Shown: in pieces, positions 40,351-51,608 of the stretch
Position numbering within the stretch: the stretch's first letter is position 1
Layout: each line of letters opens with the position of its first letter
From: Bog-756 sp963828385
GTDB taxonomy: Bacteria > Actinomycetota > Acidimicrobiia > Acidimicrobiales > RAAP-2
Direction: 5' to 3'
Assembly (NCBI GenBank): GCA_963828385.1
Contig: CAWHEF010000002.1
Coordinates: forward strand, 1,426,001-1,490,000
DNA length: 64,000 nt
Notes under the pieces: model-generated
Databases searched by the model: none
What the model was told of the DNA's origin: nothing
What the model saw: the letters and a program-made list of their open reading frames with translations, nothing else
Program-made: the position numbers and the translations under genes

Positions 40351-40644
40351 GTGAGGCAAGCAAACGGGACCACTGCCCGGGAGCGGTTCTTCGGGCACAT
40401 CTCGTGAGGATACCGAAGCGTCCTGGGTCAAGCCGCAGTCGCCGTTCATCCGTTCCCCTTGGCGGTGCGACACGGGCGACTCCCCGAACGGCAGCGTCGC
40501 GAAGTCGGTCCCATGGGCCAACGGTCGGGTTCTGGCGGACCACGACCGAGGCTCCAGAGCCACCGAAGCGTCGGCGGTAGTACCGAAGCTGGATTCGTCC
40601 GTGATAAGGATGATGCAAACGCGTACACCGAAGGAACGAGCCCA

Positions 40645-41529
40645 ATGCGTGTGCATCTTCTCGACGGCACTTACGAGCTGTTCCGTCAACACTTCGGCCA
40701 ACCGCTCAGGGCGGCCGACGACGGCACCGAGATCGGTGCCACCTATGGCGTCGTCACCTCCGTGGTGACGATGCTTGAGGGCGGCGTGACCCACCTAGGG
40801 GTCGCCACCGATCACGTCATCCCTTCGTTCCGCAACGAACTGTGGCCCGGTTACAAGACCGGGGATGACGTACCTCCCACTCTGAGAGATCAGTTCGGGA
40901 CGCTTGAGGACGCTCTGCGTGCCCTGGGGGTCGTCGTGTGGCCCATGGTCGAACTTGAAGCCGACGATGCACTGGCGTCGGCTGCGTCGGTCGCTGCGGC
41001 CGATCGGGGCGTCGAACAGGTGATCATCTGCACGCCTGACAAGGATCTGGCCCAATGCGTGGAAGGCAGCCGCGTGGTGCAGCTCGATCGTCGAAGAGAC
41101 GTAATCACCGATGAGGACGGGGTACGGGCCAAGTTCGGGGTGTCACCACCTTCTATCCCGGACTGGCTGGCCCTGGTGGGGGACGCGGCAGACGGGTTTC
41201 CCGGTCTGAGCGGGTGGGGAAAACGCTCCGCGGCGGTGGTGCTGGCTCACTACGGACACATCGATTCCATTCCGGACGACGTGACACGCTGGGATCACTC
41301 CGTGCGCCAGAACGTGAGAGGCGCGGACCGGCTGGCAGCCACGCTGGCCAACGAGCGCCCTTTGGCCGAGCTGTTCCACAGCCTCGCCACGCTCCGCATC
41401 GACCGGTCATTGCTCGCTGAAGCCACCGACCTTGAATGGCAGGGCCCCACACCGGCCTTCGAAGGCGTCTGCCGCCGACTGCGTTCACCGGCCCTCGCCG
41501 AACGGGCTGCGTCCGTCGTTACCTGTTGA
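40645..41529 (+). CDS. 5'-3' exonuclease, FEN/PolA-N type
   Basis: 294 residues, a stand-alone PIN-like 5' nuclease. Acidic metal-binding residues: Asp7 (LLDGTYELFR), Glu105 with Asp107-Asp108 (ELEADDA), Asp132 and Asp134 (TPDKD) and Asp180, Asp183 in the helix-hairpin-helix segment GDAADGFPGLSGWG. Such enzymes remove 5' flaps or RNA/DNA ends; actinobacteria often have one beside DNA polymerase I. ATG 40645 follows GAAGGAA. It converges on the ligase gene with an 11-base overlap of 3' ends, and with that operon forms a repair cluster. Confidence 0.92.
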   Translation: MRVHLLDGTYELFRQHFGQPLRAADDGTEIGATYGVVTSVVTMLEGGVTHLGVATDHVIPSFRNELWPGYKTGDDVPPTLRDQFGTLEDALRALGVVVWPMVELEADDALASAASVAAADRGVEQVIICTPDKDLAQCVEGSRVVQLDRRRDVITDEDGVRAKFGVSPPSIPDWLALVGDAADGFPGLSGWGKRSAAVVLAHYGHIDSIPDDVTRWDHSVRQNVRGADRLAATLANERPLAELFHSLATLRIDRSLLAEATDLEWQGPTPAFEGVCRRLRSPALAERAASVVTC

Positions 41530-42583
41530 GGGCTTCGAAGACCTGGGAGAGCTCGGTGGGAACCGGGGATTCGAGCTGGGCGTAGGTGCAGGAGTCGGGC
41601 ATCCGGTCGGGTCGCCACCGACGAAACGATGTTCCGTGGCGGAAGCGTTGTTCCTGTAGATGGTCGTAAGCCACCTCGCAGACGAGCTCGGGCCGTATCG
41701 GTTCCCAGGTCATGTCTTTTCCCGCGCTCCAACGGCTGGTGCCACCGGGGATCCGGCTGGATCCAGTTGCCGTGTTCAACCAGGGATGGTCCTCGATCGT
41801 GTCGGCCCGGAACGGCTCGAGCTCTCCGACGAGCTCCCTTCGCCGGACGGCGGTGAACCCCGAGGCCACACCGACGTGGTGCAGGACGTGGTCACCGTCG
41901 TACAGGCCGAGCAGAAGGGATCCGACGACGCCTCCTTCTTTGTGCCATCGGAAGCCTGCCACCACACAATCGGCCGTGCGTTCGTGCTTGACCTTGAACA
42001 TCGCCCGCTTGTCCGGTAGGTATCGCAGTTCACCGGGCTTGGCCACGACACCGTCGAGGCCCGCCCCTTCGAAGCGCGAGAACCAGTCACTTGCCAGCTC
42101 GGGATCGTCCGTCGCCGGCGTCACGTGCAGGGGAGGCGACGATGACTTGAGCGTCTGTTCGAGCAACTTTCGCCGTTCGGTGTAGGGCACGTCGCGCAGG
42201 TCGCGGTCGCCCACGGCGAGGATGTCGAAAGCAACAAAGGAGGCCGGCGTCGTCGAAGCGAGCAGGTTGATCCGCGATTCTGCCGGATGGATCCGTTGAG
42301 ACAACGCATCGAAGTCCAGCCCGGAGGGACCGCCGATCACGATCTCACCGTCGAGAACGCACAGCTCGGGGAGGTCACGCTTGAGGGGTTCGATGAGCTC
42401 CGGGAAGTACCGGGTGAGCGGCCTCTCGTTACGGCTGCCCAGCTCGACATGGTCTCCGTCTCGGAAGACGATGCAGCGGAACCCATCCCACTTGGGTTCG
42501 TAGAACATGCCGTCTTCCTTGGGAAGGTCCCGGATGAGCTTGGCAAGCATCGGTGCAACCGGGGGCTGTACGGGAAGGTCCAC
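41519..42583 (-). CDS. ligC: ATP-dependent DNA ligase, LigC type
   Basis: 354 residues, stand-alone ligase with nucleotidyltransferase and OB domains, as in mycobacterial LigC. Adenylated Lys31 is in EPKWDGFR; motifs RNERPLTRYFPEL, VLDGEIVI, FVAFDILAV, EGAGLDGVVAKP and FKVKHERTADCVVAGFRWH follow in order, and the OB part ends with PELVCEVAYDHLQEQRFRH and FRRWRPDR. It seals nicks in double-stranded DNA. GTG start at 42581-42583, 31 bases after the PHP gene. No primase-polymerase or nuclease domain is fused to it. Confidence 0.94.
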   Translation of the reverse strand: MDLPVQPPVAPMLAKLIRDLPKEDGMFYEPKWDGFRCIVFRDGDHVELGSRNERPLTRYFPELIEPLKRDLPELCVLDGEIVIGGPSGLDFDALSQRIHPAESRINLLASTTPASFVAFDILAVGDRDLRDVPYTERRKLLEQTLKSSSPPLHVTPATDDPELASDWFSRFEGAGLDGVVAKPGELRYLPDKRAMFKVKHERTADCVVAGFRWHKEGGVVGSLLLGLYDGDHVLHHVGVASGFTAVRRRELVGELEPFRADTIEDHPWLNTATGSSRIPGGTSRWSAGKDMTWEPIRPELVCEVAYDHLQEQRFRHGTSFRRWRPDRMPDSCTYAQLESPVPTELSQVFEALNR

Positions 42584-42614
42584 CGTCTGAGCGTATCCGG
42601 GACTTGCCGAGGAC

Positions 42615-43634
42615 TCAGGCGGCGCGAGTTGACGTCCAGGCCAAGAGCTCGTCGGCGGACTTGCGATTCACCACACGCTCCACCGGCACGCCGGCACGAA
42701 CGGCGTTGGCACATCCTCGACCGAGCCAGTCCAGCTGCCCTGGAGCGTGCGCGTCTGAGTCGATCGAGACGAGGCACCCCAGCTCGATGGCCAGACGCAA
42801 GAGCTCCTCAGGGGGATCCTGCCGTTCGGGACGTGAGTTGATCTCCACCGCCGTACCGGTGCGAGCGCAGGCGGCGAAGACGGCTTCGGCGTCGAACGTG
42901 GATTGCGGCCGGCCCTTTCCTGTGATCAGCCGGCCGGTGCAGTGTCCGAGGATGTCGGTGTGCGGATTCTCGATGGCGGCGAGCATGCGCTTGGTCATGG
43001 CCGGCTTGTCCATCCGCAGCTTCGAGTGGACACTCGCTACCACCACGTCGAGCTCGGCCAGCAGATCTTCGTCCTGGTCAAGGGATCCGTCTTCGAGGAT
43101 GTCCACCTCGATACCTGTGAGGATCCGGAATGGGCTCATTTCGCGATTCAGGTCGTCCAGGACCCGGAGCTGGTTCCGAAGCCGATCGCCATCGAGTCCG
43201 TGCGCCACTGTCAATCGGGCGCTGTGATCGGTCAGAACCAGATAGCCGTGCCCGAGGTCCCTTGCTGCTTCGGCCATCTCCGGAATGGGGCTCCCTCCGT
43301 CCGACCAGTCGGAGTGGGAGTGGCAGTCCCCCTGCAGCTGCCCGAGCAGCGCCTGTGCCGGTGCATCGAGCGCAATAGGAGGCGGTTCGGCCTCCAGCGT
43401 TGCAAGGTAGGCCGGGACATCCCCGGCTAGCGCTTCTGTGATGGCCTGTGCCGTCGACTTCCCCACGCCGGGAATGCTCTGGAGCCGACTGGAGGCGGCG
43501 AGCGTGGTCAGATCCGATCCGGAGATCGGTTCGATCGCGACCGCAGCGTTCCGAAAGGCCCGGACCTTGTAGGTGTCGGCAGCGTTTCGCTCCAGGAGAA
43601 AGGAGATCCGCCTGAGGGCTGACACCGGATCCAC
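42615..43634 (-). CDS. Helix-hairpin-helix plus PHP domain protein (PolX-like, polymerase domain absent)
   Basis: 339 residues. Residues 1-90 match the PolX/pol-beta N-terminal helical domain (NAADTYKVRAFRNAA) with a helix-hairpin-helix IPGVGKSTAQAI at 54-65. From residue 100 a PHP metal-dependent domain follows: GDCHSHSDWSDGG (His105, His107), LTDHSARL, GIEVDIL, VASVHSKL, DILGHCTGR, EINSRP and IDSDAHAP, so the metal ligands are complete. Bacterial PolX has a nucleotidyltransferase domain between these parts; here it is absent, as in some actinobacterial homologues. A 3'-5' exonuclease or end-cleaning phosphatase role is inferred. GTG start three bases after the upstream stop. Confidence 0.9.
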   Translation of the reverse strand: MDPVSALRRISFLLERNAADTYKVRAFRNAAVAIEPISGSDLTTLAASSRLQSIPGVGKSTAQAITEALAGDVPAYLATLEAEPPPIALDAPAQALLGQLQGDCHSHSDWSDGGSPIPEMAEAARDLGHGYLVLTDHSARLTVAHGLDGDRLRNQLRVLDDLNREMSPFRILTGIEVDILEDGSLDQDEDLLAELDVVVASVHSKLRMDKPAMTKRMLAAIENPHTDILGHCTGRLITGKGRPQSTFDAEAVFAACARTGTAVEINSRPERQDPPEELLRLAIELGCLVSIDSDAHAPGQLDWLGRGCANAVRAGVPVERVVNRKSADELLAWTSTRAA

Positions 43635-43637
43635 CGG

Positions 43638-44648
43638 CTACGACTTCCTTGCCCGGCTGGGCGCCACCCGAGTCGGCTCGTCAGCGCCTTTTGGGTACTC
43701 GGGCGGCCAGGGCGCGTCATGGAGCCCGGCCGCTCTGTCACGCTCTGCCAGATCGAGGAGCGATTGGAGCGATTGAGGTCTATCGGCCATCTCCGACCAC
43801 GGATCGCCTCGGAGCTCCAAGAGCTCCGGGACTGTCCGGATGGTGAGGTCGTCGGGGACCACATCGGCAACCTGGTCCCAAGACAGGGGCGTCGACACTT
43901 GGCCGCCGGTCCGAGGCCGGGCGAACCACGCCCCAAAGACGGTCTTGTGCGGGGCGTTCTGATTGAAGTCGATGAAAACGCGCCTTCCTCGCTCCTCTTT
44001 CCACCAATTGGCTGTGATCAGCGTGGGATGTCGCCGCTCCAGCTCCCTAGCCAACGCCACGGCGGCGGAGCGGACGGTGGTGGCGTCCCATTTCGCTTCC
44101 AACCGAAGGTAGATGTGCAGACCTCTGTTTCCCGTGGTTTTCGGGTAGGCGACCAAGCCGAGCTCGGCGAGAAGATCACGACAGTGGAAGGCAGCAGTTC
44201 GCACCTCGTCGAACCCCATGCCCGGTTGGGGGTCGAGATCGATCCGGAGCTCATCGGCGATGCCGGGGTTGGCGGCGAGATAAGCCCACAGGTGCAAGCC
44301 GAGACAACCCAGGTTCACGGCCCAGGCAACGTGGCCGATGTCTGACACCACCAGCGCGTTGGAGGTCGTCCCGTTCGGAGTAGTCACGGTGGTGGTGCTG
44401 ATCCAAGGTGGAGCACCTGATGGAACTCGCTTCTGGAAGAACGATTTACCAGTAGCGCCGTTTGGAAAGCGCTGGAGCATTGCGGGACGGCCGCCTGCGG
44501 TTTTGAGCAACGCGTCGGCAACCCGGCAGTAGTACGAGACAAGCTCGGACTTGGTGGCACCCAGTTCGGGAAAGTAGACCTTGTCGGGGTTCGAGATCCG
44601 CATTTCTCGGCCCGCGATCTCCACCACCAGCTCATCTTTGCCACCCAC
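43638..44648 (-). CDS. Stand-alone LigD-type primase-polymerase (Prim-PolC type, AEP)
   Basis: 336 residues, archaeo-eukaryotic primase fold without ligase domain. Marks: ISNPDKVYFPELGATKSEL, the 5'-phosphate/template region MLQRFPNG and FFQKRVP, metal-binding Asp137 and Asp139 in RIDLDPQPG, TTGNRGLHIYLRLE, VFIDFNQNAPHKTVFGAWFARP and STPLSWDQV. In mycobacteria a similar gene neighbours ligC and the two have been linked to gap filling in base excision repair. First gene of the operon with the PHP protein and LigC. GTG start; a TAGGTT box seven bases upstream supports it. Confidence 0.92.
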   Translation of the reverse strand: MGGKDELVVEIAGREMRISNPDKVYFPELGATKSELVSYYCRVADALLKTAGGRPAMLQRFPNGATGKSFFQKRVPSGAPPWISTTTVTTPNGTTSNALVVSDIGHVAWAVNLGCLGLHLWAYLAANPGIADELRIDLDPQPGMGFDEVRTAAFHCRDLLAELGLVAYPKTTGNRGLHIYLRLEAKWDATTVRSAAVALARELERRHPTLITANWWKEERGRRVFIDFNQNAPHKTVFGAWFARPRTGGQVSTPLSWDQVADVVPDDLTIRTVPELLELRGDPWSEMADRPQSLQSLLDLAERDRAAGLHDAPWPPEYPKGADEPTRVAPSRARKS

Positions 44649-44655
44649 CGGACCA

Positions 44656-44661
44656 AACCTA
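44656..44661 (-). promoter_or_regulatory. TAGGTT -10 box, leaderless-type promoter of the repair operon
   Basis: On the minus strand TAGGTT lies seven bases before the GTG of the primase-polymerase gene. No Shine-Dalgarno site is present. Confidence 0.4.
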
Positions 44662-44789
44662 TCGGGCCGAGCACACGGGGTCGGTCGACGTTGGTGGCGC
44701 CGCTCTCACGACACCGATCCGTGGATCGTGCCTCCCGTAGCGCAGCACTCTGGACCTGTGCCGTCGAGTCAGGGGGATCGTGGGTGAAG

Positions 44790-44895
44790 CTGGCCGATGC
44801 CGACGAGGTGGTGGCCCCGCCGAACTGGGTCCCGGGGACAACTACCATGTCCCGCCAGCGCTCGAAGACGAGGCTCTTCGTCATGGGATCGATCG
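44790..44895 (+). pseudogene. Fragment of an aldo/keto reductase 3' end
   Basis: A stretch reading ADADEVVAPPNWVP in one frame and GDNYHVPPALEDEALRHG in another corresponds to the C-terminus of the aldo/keto reductase at 38590-39615. Over 34 bases (44836-44869 against 39561-39594) 31 positions agree. A frame change separates the two parts and the rest of the gene is missing. It lies on the same strand as the intact gene, on the far side of the repair cluster. Confidence 0.65.
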
Positions 44896-44987
44896 TGGTA
44901 CGGCGCCGCCTCTTTTGAGGCTGTCGGTTGTCGTTGAGAATGGGGCAGGACGGATGCGTCAATCAGTCTGGGCACGCGTACCACGTC

Positions 44988-46259
44988 ATGGATAGGGACG
45001 CTGCTCGGTTCGTCAGGACAGGATGCCGATCGCCGTCCGCTCCCCAGGTGTCGGTGTGCATCCTGCTCTCCTCCGATGCCGGGCGGGTACTGCGATCCAT
45101 TTCTGCCGCAATGGCATCGAGCCGCACGACACGACCGGAGATCGTGGTCATCGCCAACGGTACGCCGGACGACCAACTCCACAGCTTGGAACAGCGCGAG
45201 GACATCGTGGTCGTACACAGCCGGTTCAACTTGGGATTCGGCGGAGGGAACAACCTTGCTGCCGCCATCGCCAAGGGGCGTTACCTGATCTTCGTCAACG
45301 AGGACAGCACACTCGATGACGGGTGCATCGATCGACTTGTAGAGACGGCCGAACGAGACCCGTCGATCGGAGCGGTCGGCAGCAGGATCCTGATGGTGGA
45401 CGGCACCGTGCAAGAAGCAGGATCCATCCTCTGGGCAGACGGTCGGGCCACTCAGGTAGGACGGGGAACGAAGCCGAACATACCGGCACCCCCGTACTTC
45501 TATGTCAGGGAGGTCGACTGTGCGTCGGCAAACGGCCTGTTGGTCCGACGCGACGCTTGGGATCACGTCGGAGGGTTCGACCAGCAGTTCTACCCCGCCT
45601 ACTACGAGGACACGGACCTGTCCATGTCGCTCCGCTCCCGGGGATACAGGGTCATGTTCGAGCCTCGGGCGTCGATCACAGATCACAGACATCAGAACGG
45701 GTCGCGCCCCTATCGTGAGTTTCTCATGTGTCGGAACCGCAACCGCTTCGTGGCCAAATGGCCCGAGCGGTTGGCTGAACTCGAGCCACGCCCGGGCTGG
45801 CCGGATATCGCAACGATCGAGCGCGCCATCAACCGGGCTATGGGTATGCCGCCTCGCGTCCTGGTCGATATCGAATCGGACGCGACCAGTGGGGTGGCAA
45901 AGATGTGGGACGTTGCTGCGTCACTCGCCCGCCGCGGGTGGGCCGTGGTGGCGTCGGCATCGCCTTCTGCGTGTACCGCTCTCCACGACCACGAGCCTCG
46001 AACCTGGGAGCGGCTCGTCGATCTTGGTGTTGACATCAGGGCCGAGGGTGTTCCGGACATTCTTGCTTCAGTACGCGATTTCGAGGTCGTCGTCATTGAA
46101 GACGGCCTCGAGCGGTCGATGGATCAGCTACCCAGAATGGATGGTGGTTTCGTTCCGGTCGTGGGAAATGGCCCTTCGGGCGGCGGTGATCTGAGGGAGC
46201 TCCTGGATTCGGTCGGCCGATCTGCCCGACGCCGTCCGTCCCAACCGGGCCTGTCGTGA
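44988..46259 (+). CDS. Two-domain glycosyltransferase, GT2 N-terminal domain
   Basis: About 423 residues. The N-terminal 250 match GT2 (WbbL/rhamnosyltransferase-like): VSVCILLSSD, RPEIVVIANGT, HSRFNLGFGGGNN, ILFVNED-type DxD site (LIFVNEDSTLDDG), ASANGLLVRRDAWDHVGGFDQQFYPAYYEDTDL and the ITDHRH segment. The last 150 residues form a second Rossmann-like region (PRVLVDIESDATSGVAKMWDVAASLARRGWAVVA) resembling a truncated GT-B half. Start uncertain: ATG 44988 or an upstream ATG at 44940. Donor and acceptor unknown; a cell-envelope role is inferred. Confidence 0.82.
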   Translation: MDRDAARFVRTGCRSPSAPQVSVCILLSSDAGRVLRSISAAMASSRTTRPEIVVIANGTPDDQLHSLEQREDIVVVHSRFNLGFGGGNNLAAAIAKGRYLIFVNEDSTLDDGCIDRLVETAERDPSIGAVGSRILMVDGTVQEAGSILWADGRATQVGRGTKPNIPAPPYFYVREVDCASANGLLVRRDAWDHVGGFDQQFYPAYYEDTDLSMSLRSRGYRVMFEPRASITDHRHQNGSRPYREFLMCRNRNRFVAKWPERLAELEPRPGWPDIATIERAINRAMGMPPRVLVDIESDATSGVAKMWDVAASLARRGWAVVASASPSACTALHDHEPRTWERLVDLGVDIRAEGVPDILASVRDFEVVVIEDGLERSMDQLPRMDGGFVPVVGNGPSGGGDLRELLDSVGRSARRRPSQPGLS

Positions 46260-46313
46260 GCATCCTCGTGGCCGGTTGCCCATGACCGCATTGGGAGCAA
46301 AGGAACCGGCAGT

Positions 46314-46319
46314 TAGGAT
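46314..46319 (+). promoter_or_regulatory. TAGGAT -10 box, leaderless-type
   Basis: TAGGAT, six bases, then ATG 46326 of the small coiled-coil gene; no Shine-Dalgarno site. One of the clearest cases of the spacing seen across the window. Confidence 0.5.
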
Positions 46320-46325
46320 CCTCCG

Positions 46326-46610
46326 ATGAGCCCTGCAGCTGACGGCGACGCGTCGAAGGCGGGGCAGAGTGTGATCGTCGGGATCGAGACGCTCGAGCGT
46401 GAGCACCGCGGACTCATAGAGGAGCTGATCCAGACACGGCGCGAACTGGAAGCAGCCGAAGCGGACCTCGACGTCAAATCGGCATATATCGCTGAGCTCG
46501 AGGCGAATGCCGATGAGGCAGCCACGATGTTGCGTTCTCGTTCGACATCCGTGCTTCGTCAGCGTCTGAAGGACCTTGCGCGCTTCGCATCAGATGCGAC
46601 GCGAGGGTGA
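46326..46610 (+). CDS. Small coiled-coil hypothetical protein
   Basis: 94 residues. Residues 20-70 are a heptad-like, Glu/Leu/Ala-rich helix (LEREHRGLIEELIQTRRELEAAEADLDV and AYIAELEANADEAA) likely to form a coiled coil. The C-terminus is basic (RQRLKDLARFASD). Similar short coiled coils follow or precede glycosyltransferases in actinobacterial glycan loci. No family assigned. The TAGGAT box six bases before the ATG supports it as a real gene. Confidence 0.7.
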   Translation: MSPAADGDASKAGQSVIVGIETLEREHRGLIEELIQTRRELEAAEADLDVKSAYIAELEANADEAATMLRSRSTSVLRQRLKDLARFASDATRG

Positions 46611-46640
46611 AGATGATCGAGGCGCTCGGCGGCCAGGTGA

Positions 46641-46870
46641 GGTCAGGCGCTTCGTAGACTCGGCAACCGGCGTCTCTACGTGGGGGCCTGGAGGCACGGC
46701 CTGTCGATCTACGGCTGGCGCCAGGCAGGCACGGACGTCTTTGCATCCCGCCACCCGAGCTCGAGACAGACAAAGGGACCCTGCGACTACGGCCTTCCGA
46801 TGCAGCGGCCATTCCCGATGACGAGCTGACCGACCTCTTCCGGACCGCCCTGGACGCCCGGAACACCTGA
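46641..46870 (+). pseudogene. Remnant of a DUF1801-like gene
   Basis: One frame reads RRLGNRRLYVGAWRHGLSIYGW and, after a one-base loss near 46755, the next reads PELETDKGTLRLRPSDAAAI and closes with ELTDLFRTALDAR and TGA. Together they resemble the C-terminal half of DUF1801 (YdhG-like) proteins, which end with a KGT(L/I)RF segment. The N-terminal half is missing (stop at 46638). Broken gene; the family call is tentative. Confidence 0.5.
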
Positions 46871-46930
46871 CACCGCCCTCGTCGGTGAAGGGTCGGTCTC
46901 GTCAGAAGGGCCAGCCCAAAGCGGACAGTG

Positions 46931-51497
<4,567 letters not shown>

Positions 51498-51608
51498 GGT
51501 TGCCGCCACCCTACCGGTGGGCGGGGGTGCGACACGCCTGCCCTGGCACCCCTGGATGCGGCCGGCGACGTCTGCTGGCGGCGTCATCTTCTGCCGGCGT
51601 CTGCCTGC

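Noticed and set aside
41519..44648. Classical Ku/LigD non-homologous end joining locus
   Set aside because: Ligase and primase-polymerase are separate proteins of the LigC and Prim-PolC type, and no ku gene is in the window.
31235..46930. Prophage or integrative element inserted at tRNA-Leu
   Set aside because: No integrase, phage or conjugation gene and no second copy of the tRNA 3' end was noticed. Kept only as a weak remark on the lower-GC stretch.
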